NCBI GenBank assembly: GCA_964019695.1
Contig: OZ026517.1
Location: 54,491,672-54,555,671, forward strand
Direction of reading: 5' to 3'
Source of the DNA: Loripinus fragilis
Taxonomy: Eukaryota > Mollusca > Bivalvia > Lucinida > Lucinidae
DNA: 64,000 nucleotides
Positions 1 through 10,295 of the stretch are shown here, piece after piece (within the stretch, counting starts at the first letter, position 1; every line of letters starts with the position of its first letter). The notes beneath the pieces were generated by a model. It worked only from the letters and a program-made list of their open reading frames with translations. It searched no databases and was not told where the DNA came from. A program made the translations under genes and the position numbers.

Positions 1-96
1 TTAGTGCCCATAGGAATCCCAACAACTTGTCTATAGAGCTTGGTGCCAAATCGAATAAAAATGTTGTCCAACAAAAAGGTCAGCGCATCGCATATG

Positions 97-386
97 TAAG
101 CTATGTTTTCACAATAAAATGTTCAGTTCAGCTGAAACTGCGTGGAAAAGTGAATTATCTTATGGGATAGGTGTATTTTTCTCTTGTTGGTAATTATTTG
201 CGTCCCTCCAGTAATTATAGACCATTGAATTTTAACATAAATGCAGTTGTTTTGATAGTGATAACTTGTTAAGATTTACGAAAATGGTAAAATTTTTACC
301 TTAATTTGAGTATTATTACTGTGTTCTTGAAAAATAAAAACATTATTTTTAAAATTAGAAGATCAAAAGTTACAGACTATGCAGCT
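97..386 (+). repeat. Dispersed TTAA-flanked repeat, copy A
   Basis: About 290 bp match a second copy at 55427-55715 in the same orientation, sharing for example ggtaattatttgcgtccctc and the right end ttacagactatgcagct. A TTAA follows directly at 387-390, as in copy B. Similarity fades to the left of about 97, so the left end is truncated or diverged. No coding potential. The 77-residue open frame inside (306-539) only partly overlaps the repeat and resembles nothing I know. Probably a non-autonomous element of TTAA-targeting type (piggyBac or Kolobok class); the class is inferred from the duplication alone. Confidence 0.75.
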
Positions 387-390
387 TTAA

Positions 391-1195
391 GACTTCGAAT
401 AGTATGTGGCAAAGCAATGAAAACGCAGCACCATTATGATGACGATCAAGAAATATTTTTTAAAAAAATATTCGGCTGCATTTCGATTGTGGATTTTTTT
501 GTCCTACTGATGAAAGGACCGTGTCAATACATCGTGTAGCATTTACAAAAATAGTAAGTGAACCTACTACCCCCGCTATTACCCAGGTTAATTCAATACT
601 CAAGCTTCCAGGTAAAATCCGATTTGGGAAAATATAGTTGATAATCTTTATTGCAATGGTTTTTAAACCAATACATCAAAATCACAACGTTGGCGCAATG
701 GAACAGCCGCTTTAAACGTAACGTTGACTCGATTCAAAATATGTGAAATGTTTGCAGACAGCATTTTACATTGTAATATGAAAATATTGGATTAAGTATA
801 GGTCATTAAACGCTATTAACACGTAAATAGTGATTGTTCATGGCTAAATTACATGTATGTTCTGTTTAACAGTGACCTCTTTGATTGGCATTACAATTAA
901 TAGATTTGTTTGAAAATATAGTCTTCGCTCTGTTTCTGAGAAGAAAAGTTCAGAATTAGTCGTCTGCTTCAGTCTGTATCCATAAATTTTGCCTTTTTCA
1001 GTGACAGATGTATTCAGAAACTAGTGACTAGAGAACCATGTATTTTAGAAAATTCCATTTGAAGCATGTAACACATATAACATGTAGGTTTACAAAATAA
1101 CAAATTCAAACATATAATGAGCAAGGTCACATGACATTAATAATTGAAACTTTCAAAAGTACACCTCTAAGTTCACATCCGTGAACAAGAGGTAA
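391..1195. other. Stretch without gene or clear repeat
   Basis: AT-rich sequence. I see no exon, repeat array or long inverted repeat here. Confidence 0.5.
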
Positions 1196-1202
1196 ATCCA
1201 AG

Positions 1203-1765
1203 AATTATCTCTCCACTGAGAGTGTCCAGTTAAACAGTGTCCATCTAAATCCTCGATACTATTCACCCTACTAGGAGTGTCTCTTTAAAACAGTATCCAT
1301 CTAAAGCCTTGAGACTATTCACCTTACTTTTAGAGAGTTTCTTGAAACAGTGTCCATCTAAATCCTCTAAACTATTCATCCTACTATAAGAGTGTCTCTT
1401 GAAACAGTGTCCATCTAAATCCTCAAAAATATACACCCTACTAAGAGTGTCTCTTGATACATATTCCATCTAAATCCTCAAAACTATTCACTCTTCTATA
1501 AGAGTGTCTCTTGAAACAGTATCCATCTAAATCCTTGAAACTAAACACCCTATTAAGAGTGTCTCTTGAAACAGTGTCCATCTAAATCCTCGAAACTATT
1601 CACTCTTCCATCCAAATCCTCGAAACTATACACCCTACTAAGAGTGTCTCTTGAAACAATGTACATCTAAATCCTGGAAACTATTCACTCTACCATAAGA
1701 GTGTCTCTTGAAACAGTGTTTATCTAAAACTTCGAAGCTATTCACCCTACTAAGAGTGTCCTTTA
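1203..1765. repeat. Tandem array, ~55-57 bp unit, about ten copies
   Basis: The phrases gagtgtctcttgaaacagtg and ccatctaaatcctcgaaact recur every 55-57 bases, with units diverged by substitutions and small indels. One unit near 1600-1620 is shortened. A minus-strand open frame of 68 residues (1263-1469) simply translates the repeat and shows the period (repeated DLDGHCFK), so it is not taken as a gene. Confidence 0.9.
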
Positions 1766-1769
1766 TAAG

Positions 1770-2765
1770 TTCTAATCATTTACTCAATACATTAAACACA
1801 ACAGAAAGGCACTGGTAATATGCATGTAAATGTAACACATGAAATAATGAGACTTCTAATACTAAAATATCATAATAACTCAATACAAAAGCATGCTCAT
1901 AATGCACTGTTCATCAATATGACTAGGCAATACGTTGACTACACTGTGTAAGAAATTGCATAAAAGCAATTTAAGTTAGGCTCAAAATGGTATGCAGTAG
2001 GTATAATTGTGTGTGAAGACAAGTCTTGTTATAAACCTTGGTACTCATATAACTACAAACTAATAACTAAAACTAGAGAAAGAACACCCCCCCCCCCCCC
2101 CCAAAAAAAAAGAAAAGAAAAAAAGATAATAAAGAAAAACTTGGACTTGGATCATCAGTCCACTGAAACACCATTTACGGTTCAAAACGGAAGTGGTGGG
2201 GTAATGTTAACAACACGATGGCTATGGAAGTGAGACGTCCAAGTTATTTTAAAACCAGATAACCGTGTAATCTTTATAATTATAAACTGATACTCTAAAA
2301 TGCAAAATTTTGACTATTCCTGATTTGTTGAAATCAAAGTAATATCATACGGATGTTTGCAGCAGCCGTAAAAAAACTTGAATACAATAATAAAACGTTT
2401 AACCTTTGTATCATACTTGCTCACTGTCAGCATGGTTTCTAGAGTATGGAATCCCTGGGTGGATCCAGAGGAGTTGGAGGGGGCAGGGGGTATGGATACC
2501 TTCCCATGGAAATTCACAAGTGCTATAGGTCGACAGGAATATGTATTCCGACCTGGCCTGGAAACATCCGGGCCTGCCCTTGGCTTCTTGCAAAACCCAG
2601 TTGGGTGTAGTTTGTGCTCGATATCATAAGTAGCCTGTGCAGTTGACAGGCTTGATCATTACAGATCTTAAAGACCTTTGACAATGTACCACTTACTAAA
2701 CAAACTTACAGTGGGATACTGCAAGGGCCTTTGTTGTAATTTTTGGGAGAAATCGTTTATTCAAA
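1770..2765. other. Intergenic; poly-C/poly-A tract and a possible MITE remnant
   Basis: Contains a C tract running into an A-rich tract at about 2086-2125, a simple repeat. At about 2458-2505 a G-rich piece beginning ggatccagagg resembles the left end of the GGATCC MITE family seen complete at 30602 and 52301, but no right end is visible. No gene seen. Confidence 0.45.
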
Positions 2766-2769
2766 TTAA

Positions 2770-2963
2770 CTCTTTGCCTACTAATGCCGTCTGCTGACAA
2801 CCTTTGCAAACAGTTTGGACCCAGATCAGGCTCGATAAAACTTCGGACCTGATCAGGATCCAAACTGTTTGACACTCTGGAGGTACCACTGAGAGAAATT
2901 TTCGATTAAACAATCAGCAAACAAACAACAAACAAACAAAAAAAATACTCAGGAGGCGAAGAG
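2770..2963. mobile_element. TTAA-flanked foldback MITE (CTCTTTGCC family)
   Basis: A 194-bp element bounded by TTAA at 2766-2769 and 2964-2967. Terminal inverted repeats read ctctttgcc on the left and the complement ctcttcgcc on the right. The centre is a hairpin: aaacagtttggacccagatc on one side, gatcaggatccaaactgttt on the other (about 2808-2871). No coding sequence. TTAA duplication plus short TIRs is the pattern of piggyBac/Kolobok-type non-autonomous elements. Degenerate relatives lie at 10296, 13430, 14008 and 49250. Confidence 0.75.
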
Positions 2964-2967
2964 TTAA

Positions 2968-3959
2968 AGCTGTGACAAGAATTTTCGTACAGATGGAAGG
3001 ACCGATGGACGTACAGACAAACTAAAGGTGACTAGCGTCAGCGCATGGGAATGAAATTGTGTACAACCTACCTTGTTGATACAAAGCTACTGGGAATGAC
3101 GTTTTGGTCTGTGGTAGTGTAAACTCTAAAATATACATAACATATGAAAATGAGACAATCGTTTTGATCCCAAAGACAAACCTCGTGTGTATGGTAAATT
3201 ATGATAAGTTAGTAGGGATTTAAAACATCTAAAAAAACTAATTGATTGTTTTTCTCACTCGATTAGAACGTAATGCATTTCATCTACCCTCCGAGACTTG
3301 ACTCTAAAACAAGTACATTTTTTCCATTTTTATTAGAAAGTGAAACGAAATACCGCTTGGTTATCTATTTGAAATGATAGGAGAAGTAGGCTTTCCAACG
3401 ATCCTTTTGAACGTACATGTATTTACTAGGTCACCATAAACTATATATAATGGCTCAGACATGCGCGTGTTCAAACTAACATCATATTTACCCATCAAAT
3501 CTGAGTTTCGGCCATAAACTTAAGAAAATGCTATACGAAGTTTATGATATTGATGTCCTTGTTAAAGTAACAAAACGAATTGATCTATGTTGCTGAAGTC
3601 GCTAACATTAGATCATTAGATCACCTTATGGCCTCGGTGAATATCACTTTTTCGGGCATATTGTCAGTAATTGCATAATAAAATAAGATTATTGTAACAG
3701 TCCTAATAAACCATTCAGAGGCCAGTTTTGCTTGAGTGTTTCAGTGTAGATCAAGTTGGGGGGTTTTGCGGCTACCGAGTACATTTTGTCTACATTTTAC
3801 AGTTCATCCACAGATTTAATTATTTGTATTGATGTAAAAAAATTGTGTACCAAAAGCCATAGGATTTGGGTCAGCATGGGTTTTAAGAACAGCTATATAA
3901 TCAAGATAATATAACAGTGTGTTTATTAGGTCGTCTACGGTAATGGTTATACAAGAATT
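2968..3959. other. Stretch without gene
   Basis: AT-rich, no exon-like segment and no repeat structure that I can support. Confidence 0.5.
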
Positions 3960-4159
3960 GCTGTAAATTCAGAAGTTTTCGCGAGAATTTCACTTTCCCG
4001 AATAACGTAAAAAGACACCGATTTTTGGATGTTAAAAATTCGCGATTGGTGCATAATAAACGGCGGAGTGATTACTCCATTTCACGAGGGTTTCATTTTC
4101 GCGAAACTTCGCGAAGTTTCGCGAAAATAAAACCTCGCGAACATTTCTGAATTTACAGC
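3960..4159. mobile_element. 200-bp MITE, gctgtaaattcag TIR
   Basis: Left end gctgtaaattcagaagtttt and right end (complement) gctgtaaattcagaaatgtt form inverted repeats of about 26 bp ending in cgcgag. Inside, at about 4099-4128, tcgcgaa-type repeats form a second palindrome. No open frame. The target duplication is not clear. The TIR looks like a common invertebrate MITE type, but I cannot name the family. Confidence 0.75.
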
Positions 4160-4604
4160 ATACACACAACTATGAAACTTACCTTGAGTTCCATGCTGGC
4201 TGGATGGTCCGGAGATTTCACTGAAACCAGTAGCTGGAAATAAAAAATTATGAAGAGGTCATGTTTATTGGTATTTACATTTTCTGCAGATTTTCACAAT
4301 CGTTCAAAACCTCACGAACAAAAAAATATAACTTACAGCTGACTACGGTCGCGTGAAAAATTCAAACAGCGAATTCATTCGCAAGTAGTGACTTTGTTGC
4401 TGTGCTTGACGGCGAGCCACAACTGGTTCGCAAGTCCGAAACTCCTTCTTTGCGGGCTGTCCGAGTTCATGCTGGCCTTTCCGCTGTTCCGTTTTAGAAG
4501 CCAACAAACCCGTTTATGTGCTTAAACATTTTAATAAAACATTAAATTGTTCTTTATCAAAGAATATGATTTAATTCTTTATTGGTATTCATTTTAAAAC
4601 TATA

Positions 4605-4783
4605 CAGTAAAACCTGTGTAAAATGACCACTCTAAAAAAGACCACAAATTGGTTTTCAAAACCAATTTTGGCTTAATGCAGGTCAAAAGTATTCTGCAAT
4701 ACTTTCGACCTTCATTAAGCTACCATTTGCCATTAAGATCTTTTGCCTATTTTGAGTGGTTGTTTTGCCGACAGGTTTTACTG
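4605..4783. mobile_element. Mariner/Tc1-type MITE with TA duplication
   Basis: A 179-bp element with cagtaaaacctgtgtaaaat at the left and complement cagtaaaacctgtcggcaaa at the right. It is flanked by TA at 4603-4604 and 4784-4785. Inverted similarity continues to a shared gaccactc/aaccactc about 20-30 bp in. TA duplication with CAG-starting TIRs is the usual signature of IS630-Tc1-mariner derived MITEs. No transposase. Confidence 0.8.
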
Positions 4784-5039
4784 TAAATAAAGATATAAAT
4801 TTCGCCGGTTTTTCAGAGGTCATGAAAGGATAAGAGCCATGGGTTCAGTTCAAAAGCTAACCCTTCGGGAACTTGTTCAATATATAAATTTCTTTTCAAC
4901 AGAGACTGGACATAGTATTGAACTAGTTTCCATTAATCAAAATCTGAATGATTTCAAAACAAGAAATTTGCTTGGAACACTTTTCCTCCACTTTTCCTCC
5001 TCATCCAATAACATCCTAATACATGTACCGTGGTCTTGG

Positions 5040-5236
5040 TAGCCTGGGTCCATTTGTCAATATTTTTTGCCAATACTTTCTTATGCTTATATTCTAAAAA
5101 ATAAGATAATAAAAAGATAACGCATCAACGGTATCGGTAGTCCGTTATACATTTCGGTTGATATTGTCATTTTTTGACCAAGAAACGGGAAAATAAAAAA
5201 GGGGAAAAAAGAAAGACCAGACTGGTACCCAGGCTA
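5040..5236. mobile_element. MITE with probable 9-bp target duplication
   Basis: Ends are tagcctgggtcc and (complement) tagcctgggtac. Directly outside lie tggtcttgg (5031-5039) and tggtctagg (5237-5245), a 9-bp duplication with one mismatch. Nine-base duplications are typical of Mutator-like elements, so this may be a MULE-type MITE. The 197-bp interior is AT-rich and non-coding. Confidence 0.7.
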
Positions 5237-5399
5237 TGGTCTAGGTTGTCATTTTGTGCAAACTACATGAGCCAGACAATTAATAGTTTTGTTGTAAAAT
5301 AATGATATTGGTATTACCGTCAGGACTGTAAGAAACATCTTCTGAAATGGTTCAGCTTGTTCCTGTGGAAGGTTTGGCATTTAAGAGACATTTCTTAAG

Positions 5400-6695
5400 T
5401 TCAGGATTAAGCCTAATAAGGTCAATATCCCTGACCTGTGTCCTCTGTAAAGTGCTTGAGCATGTCGTGGCTTCTGGTATTTCTAAACACTTTACAGAAC
5501 AAAACATTCTTTCAGAACTGCAACATGGGTTCCGGGAAAAGAGGTCCTGCGAGAGGTTATGCTCGTTGATGAACTCTCCAAAAGCATGCAATCCGGAAAA
5601 CAAACAGACCTTATCCTCCTTGATTTTAGTAAGGCTTTCGACAAAGTTGCTCACGAAAAATTATTATTAAAACTTCACTTTTACGGCATAAGGGGGAACA
5701 TTCTAAATTGGATAAAAGACTTTCTCGACAACAGAACGCAATCAGTAATACTAAATGGCACTACCTCCGATAATATTGCAGTGTCCTCAGGTGTCCCGCA
5801 GGGCTCGGTTCTCGGACCCATATTGTTTCTGGCCTACATAAATGACCTCCCGGAACAGGTTAGATCCAGAGTCAGGTTATTCGCAGACGACACAGCCATG
5901 TATCTTGCTCTTGATAAGCAAGCTGACTCAGAGATCCTACAGAAAGACCTAGAAATCCTAGAAAACTGGGAAAAGCTCTGGGACATGAGCTTTAATCCCT
6001 CCAAATGCCAGGTCATTCATGTGACCCGGCGCAAAACACCCCTACAAACAAAATATCATCTCCATGGCTGTGTACTTGAAAGTGTCCCATCTGCAAAATA
6101 CTTAGGGGTCACTATATCAGAAGACCTCAAATGGTCCGAACACATCAACAACATCACCAAAAAGGCAAATCAAACACTAGGTTTTCTCAAGCGCAACATT
6201 CGGGTCCATAACAAGGACCTGAAATCGACAGCATACAAAACCCTTGTCCGCCCACAGCTAGAGTATGCCTCTACTGTGTGGTCCCCCCACACAGATCTAG
6301 ACATAAATAAACTTGAGTCTGTACAACGTAGGGCCGCTAGATGGGTAACCCGTGATTACCAATACACATCTAGCGTGTCATCAATGCTTCAGGATCTCAA
6401 CTGGCGCACCCTCGACCAGCGACGTATAGATAGTCGACTGGTCCTTCTATACAAGGTCACATACGACCTAGTGGCCATTCCTGCCTCTGACTACCTGATC
6501 CGGAACACCCGCCCCTCTTCAAGAAATCACCCGATAGCGTACCGAAAGATCACAACTCTAAAAGACTGCTACAAATTCACCTTCTTTCCTCGGACAATAA
6601 TACATTGGAACGCCCTACCACACCACATACCCACCCTGCCTACCTTGGCACAGTTCAGTACAGCTGTTTGCCAGGTAGCCCACTCCACTCCCTAG
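5400..6695 (+). pseudogene. LINE reverse transcriptase, 5'-truncated and frameshifted
   Basis: A non-LTR retrotransposon RT (jockey/CR1-like by motif style). The first part, about 5400-5550, reads in one frame (ISLTCVLCKVLEHVV) and continues in another from about 5559, so at least one indel lies near 5550. From 5559 the frame is open for 378 residues: LILLDFSKAFDKV around residues 20-32, the GVPQGSVLGP motif in the palm, the catalytic FADD at residues 108-111 (5880-5891), then thumb and a C-terminal FFPRTIIHWNALP motif. The upstream endonuclease and ORF1 are missing, which is typical 5' truncation. The catalytic aspartates are intact, so the copy is fairly young, but it cannot be autonomous. 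Confidence 0.9.
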
Positions 6696-6869
6696 ATACC
6701 AGTATCTGTTTTATCTTTTAACTTTACTAACACTCTCTATCGCACTGTACAAACTCATTTCACCCACTTTTTTCTATGCTTTTATTCCATCTAACACCCT
6801 TTAGCTCCTGGTATAATACCGGAACACCACCTTACGTCCTCCTCGGAGGTTTAGGTGTACAGGAAGATA
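6696..6869 (+). other. LINE 3' untranslated tail
   Basis: Follows the RT stop. It contains a short hairpin (cctcctcggagg, about 6838-6849) and ends in an A/G-rich gaagatagataagga stretch that looks like a LINE tail. The next transposon inserted at this end, duplicating gataagga. Confidence 0.55.
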
Positions 6870-6885
6870 GATAAGGAGGTCGTTA

Positions 6886-7013
6886 CTAAAACACGGAACG
6901 GGACGGAACGGAATGGAACGAAGATTTAAAGTACTAAAACACGGAACAATGGCTAGAGACAAAATTCTAAAACACGGAACATTGACAAAGGAGAAACTAC
7001 TAAAACACGGAAC
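6886..7013 (+). repeat. Four subterminal direct repeats in the transposon left end
   Basis: The 14-mer ctaaaacacggaac occurs exactly at 6886-6899, 6934-6947, 6967-6980 and 7000-7013, spaced 33-48 bp. The first copy is part of the TIR. Such subterminal repeats commonly serve as transposase binding sites; that role is inferred. Confidence 0.85.
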
Positions 7014-7033
7014 ACTTATAGCGACGTAAAAAG

Positions 7034-7493
7034 TTATAACATATCACCTGGTCTGGGACGTTTTCTTCCCGGCTTTTGCTTTGTTGGGCGGGAGTTCTTC
7101 CTGACAACTGCTGTATTCTTTTGTATCGCCAGGTCTTCCTCATTTATTGTCATTCTTTGCCCAATCTTAACTCCAAGAATGTGGATACAAATCATACAAT
7201 TCCTTTTTATTGGGCAAGTACATGACTCTGTCGGATAGAGTCTTACTGTGTAAATAGCTGTTTGGTCAGCAATAACAAAAACACCAAGTTTGGCGGAAAA
7301 AGCAATGCTGTCACTTGATGCCAACAACTTTGCTCGTAAAACTCTGCTGTTGTCGGCGTCTTCAGACTTGGGCATATCTATACTTTCATCTCCATCTATT
7401 TCTTTGAGCACTCGGTCTCTTATTGATGACACAATGTCTTTTGGGTGGCACAATAGTTTTCTGGATTCATAGTCCATGATGTCTATGGCAAAC
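7034..7493 (-). CDS. Transposon exon 4: C-terminal SWIM-type zinc-finger region
   Basis: The last exon of the element's minus-strand gene. The acceptor is ctccatag before 7493; the frame then runs RFAIDIMDYESRK to a stop at 7034. A cysteine/histidine cluster reads CTCPIKRNCMICIHILG, close to the SWIM pattern (CxC...CxH) that binds zinc and often follows a MULE-type transposase domain. The tail is basic (KQKPGRKRPRPGD), plausible for nuclear import or DNA contact. Joining to exon 3 across 8246/7493 keeps frame and completes an Arg codon. Confidence 0.7.
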
Positions 7494-8245
7494 CTATGGA
7501 GAAAAACGGGAGAGTGATACAAAATGGAACAGTAATGCAAAAACGGAACAGTAGTACAAAAAACGGAACAGTGATACAATAACACGCCGTTCCGTTTTTG
7601 TTCTGTTGTGGAAAAACTGAACAGAAGTGAAAAAACGGAACAGTGGTACAAAAACACACTGTTCCGTTTTTTTTTTGTTCCGTTGTGGAAAAAAACGGAA
7701 CAGTGGTGCAAAAAACGGAACAGTGGTACAAAAACACACTGTTCCGTTTTTTGTTCCGTTGTGAAAAAAACGGAGCAGTGGTGCAAAAAACGGAACAGTG
7801 GTACAAAAACACACTGTTCCGTTTTTTGTTCCGTTGTGGAAAAAAACGGAACATTTTTTGCAAAAAACGGAACAGTGGTACAAAAACACACTGTTCCGTT
7901 TTTTGTTCCGTTGTGGAAAAAACGGAACAGTGGTGCAAAAAACGGAACAGTGGTACAAAAACACACTGTTCCGTTTTTTGTTCTGTTGTGGAAAAAACGG
8001 AACGGAAGTGCAAAAAACGGAACAGTGGTACAAAAACACACTGTTCCGTTTTTTGTTCTGTTGTGGAAAAAAACGGAACAGTGGTGCAAAAAAACGGAAC
8101 AGTGCCATGGGGTTGTCTGCGGTTTGTGATTGTGGTATTTCCTGATCATACTCACTTACTATTTTTGCAAAAACGGAACAGTGATACAAAAACACACTCT
8201 GTTTCGTTTTGTTCTGTTGTATCTTGTGAAAAAAACTGGACGTAC
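7494..8245. repeat. Self-complementary CGGAACA tandem array inside the transposon intron
   Basis: An intron (donor GTACGT at 8245, acceptor AG before 7493 on the minus strand) containing at least five imperfect units of roughly 70-100 bp. Each unit has acggaacagtggtacaaaaa followed by its near complement cacactgttccgttttttg. About 7500-8100 is covered. Long open frames on both strands here are only the repeat translated (KKRNSGTKTH or its antisense). The far end near 8100-8160 includes a fragment of another dispersed repeat (gtgattgtggtatttcctga). Confidence 0.9.
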
Positions 8246-8502
8246 CTTGCATATTTTGGCTTTAATCTGAACGTTCCCAAGTTGGCCTTTCCTCTATGTA
8301 CTTCCTCAAGATAAAAACCTTGGATAAGTTTGAGGGACATTACAGTGGCGGATCCAGGACCACTGGTGCTGGGGGTGCTTGATAGGTTGACACCGACAGT
8401 CAGTGTATTACAGACACTAATAGCACACATCAGTTTCCATATAGAACTGTGTCCCATAGAAGCAAGAGACTCAATTAGCCTATATACCACTCCCCTGAGC
8501 AT
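8246..8502 (-). CDS. Transposon exon 3
   Basis: Open on the minus strand with LIQGFYLEEVHRGKANLG near its end, a stretch reminiscent of regions just before the SWIM finger of MULE-like transposases (resemblance from memory of the pattern, not a search). The donor at 8245 reads AAG|GTACGT and splices in frame to exon 4. The upstream limit is uncertain: the part coding SGPGSAT overlaps a ggatccagga motif that looks like MITE sequence, so the 5' part of the exon may be disrupted. Confidence 0.55.
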
Positions 8503-9195
8503 TTGGCCTTCTGGTTTCAGAGATTTTTTTCCATTTTTACTTAAGTTTGTTTAAAATAGCAAATCTCCCAAGGGAGTGATCAATTCGGACCCCAGATGCG
8601 TGTTTGGGTTAACGTATAGAAAACACTAAACACTAAACTTTGCAGCATATTAAAAGTCTTAGCTGTGGACAGAAGATTTGTTTAGAAAGGTTTTCCCCAT
8701 TATGATTATGGGAGCTACTAAAGCCTAATCAGGGCATTTTCCAGCAATTTTGGGGAAAGGCCCCTGGCAAAAATTGGGAAAAAAGATCGACTTAACATCA
8801 AAATTGGGAGAAAATAACAACATAGAACATTACAAGGGCAGCAAAATATATCCTCAAAATCAAGTTATTTTAGATTGTATTATGCCAAGCATACCACTTA
8901 AGCAAAAGTGTTTAAGTATCATTAGTGTTTCTCATAAGTAGTAGTGGTCTCTAAAAAAAAGTAAAAAAAAAAAGCCAGAGTTCCAATCAGCCCAAAAACT
9001 ACATGCATCCTTTCCCCTTTCATACCTGATGATGATTTATATGTAATTTGACTAAAATTGGTCAGCTGATATACTTCTTTGAAAACGTGAACGGAAGATG
9101 CCGTGACGAAAGTTGGGCCATTGGTATACTAAAACCTTACATGAGTTTTTGGGCTCATGTGAGCTAAACATATTGTTACTCAACTGGGTCCGCAT
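8503..9195. other. Transposon interior without coding sequence
   Basis: Where the catalytic domain would be expected, both strands are interrupted by stops and A-rich tracts. I read this as an internal deletion or replacement. Confidence 0.5.
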
Positions 9196-9601
9196 TTAGA
9201 TTATTGCCCAGTTGATTGGAGGTGAAGCTAGTGAAATAATTCCTAAAAGATACAAAAGGGCCTTGAGTGGGGTTTTGCCAGTAACTGACAACTGACCTTC
9301 TTTCAATAAGTTGTAAACTATGTGCGGCTTCTCTACTTCAATTTTCTTTTGAATCTCTTCCTTTACTGAGGGTTTTGTTCTAAAGTAAGGCTCCTTTTTG
9401 TTTGAATTGCCATGTGGCATCATCACTGACAATGATTCGTCTCCAAGATAGTGTACGATTATGTTACCAGTACCAACTGGAAAGTACACGTCTTTACGGA
9501 ATCCTTTATTCGAACGGTTTTCTGTCTTGATGTAGTAATAGGATTTCAAATATTTAGGGTTGGTCCTAGGCAGAGGCTTTTTGTTTCCCTGGTTGGTCCA
9601 T
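9196..9601 (-). CDS. Transposon exon 2: N-terminal domain
   Basis: Acceptor tttttacag lies before 9601. The exon starts with the last base of a Thr codon and then WTNQGNKKPLPRTNPKYL, followed by VYFPVGTGNIIVHYLGDES and PHGNSNKK. The frame stays open to a stop at 9196; the true donor may lie earlier and was not identified. The aromatic/basic pattern suggests a small DNA-binding domain at the N-terminus of a transposase, but I do not recognise it firmly (FLYWCH-like or CG-1-like are loose guesses). Confidence 0.6.
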
Positions 9602-9747
9602 CTGTAAAAACGAAAAAACTCGATCAGACGGCGATCAGAAACACAGGCAGAACAAAGTAAAAGCAAAAGAAACAACCGTGAAACACATGTATAATAAAAC
9701 CATTAGCGGATCCAGAGTAGTAAAAAGTTAAAATAAAATGTACTTAC

Positions 9748-9944
9748 GTATGTCCGTCTGCCTTCCAGTCATCAATCTTAAGTGGATTTTCAGTGCTTAA
9801 TACGAATACATCACCACCAGAAGGACCAAAAGGGATACTTGTAACAACTTCATTTGACTTAAACAAAGCCAAAATTTCTGTTGTTGCAAATGGCAATTCC
9901 CTTGTGTATTTTCCGTCTTGTGCTTCTAGCACTGCTTGTGCCAT
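9748..9944 (-). CDS. Transposon exon 1 with start codon
   Basis: Starts at ATG 9944 (MAQAVLEAQDGKYTRELP) and runs 65 codons plus two bases to a strong donor, TAC|GTAAGTA at 9748/9747. Splicing to 9601 completes ACA (Thr) and continues in frame (KADGHT then WTNQG), which supports both junctions. Without splicing the frame hits a stop immediately after the donor. Contains FGPSGGDVFVL. Function unknown beyond belonging to the element. Confidence 0.65.
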
Positions 9945-10027
9945 TTTTTTATCTGTAGATTGGATTTTTATTTATTAATTCTACATTTTATTGAGATAAT
10001 TTTATTAATAACAACTTTAACTACGTT

Positions 10028-10240
10028 CATTTAAATTTATAATGCTTAGCAACGTTACTGTGTCTCGTTCTGACGCAACGTTCCGTAATACTGCGTTAAC
10101 TTACGTTCCGTGATGACGTTACGTTCCGTAGGTCTGTTCCGCAGCGTTCCGTTTTGTTCGCTCTGTTCCGTAGGGTTCCATTTTCATTCCGTTCTGTTCC
10201 GTTCCGTTCCGTCCCGTTACATTCCGTCCCGTTCCATGTT
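10028..10240. repeat. GTTCCG-rich right terminus of the transposon
   Basis: Dense gttccgt/acgttccg motifs, including a run gttccgttccgttccgtccc near the end. It is the complement of the CGGAAC motif at the left end and in the intron. The motif spacing differs from the left end, so the two termini are not symmetrical beyond the outer ~35 bp. Confidence 0.8.
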
Positions 10241-10295
10241 TTAGTAAAAGCCGATAAGGAAGGCACATGCAAATTATGTTGGGACGTCACAGTTT

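Larger units (their letters stand above)
6878..10252 (-). mobile_element. 3.4-kb DNA transposon, 8-bp duplication, CGGAAC-rich
   Basis: Bounded by gataagga on both sides (6870-6877 and 10253-10260). Ends are inverted: left ggtcgttactaaaacacgga, right (complement) ggcttttactaaaacatgga, both continuing as acgggacggaa. The minus strand carries four coding exons, including a C-terminal SWIM-type zinc-binding motif. The 8-bp duplication fits several cut-and-paste superfamilies (hAT, P, Zisupton/KDZ, some MULE). SWIM motifs favour a MULE-like or Zisupton-like origin, but I cannot settle this. No DDE/RNase-H region is visible between exons 2 and 3, so this is probably an internally deleted copy. Confidence 0.85.

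Noticed and set aside
2009..2233. Proline/lysine-rich small protein
   Set aside because: Produced by a poly-C then poly-A simple repeat.
7483..8252. Long open frames on both strands across the CGGAACA array
   Set aside because: They are translations of a tandem repeat with a length that keeps the frame open; they lie in an intron of the transposon gene.
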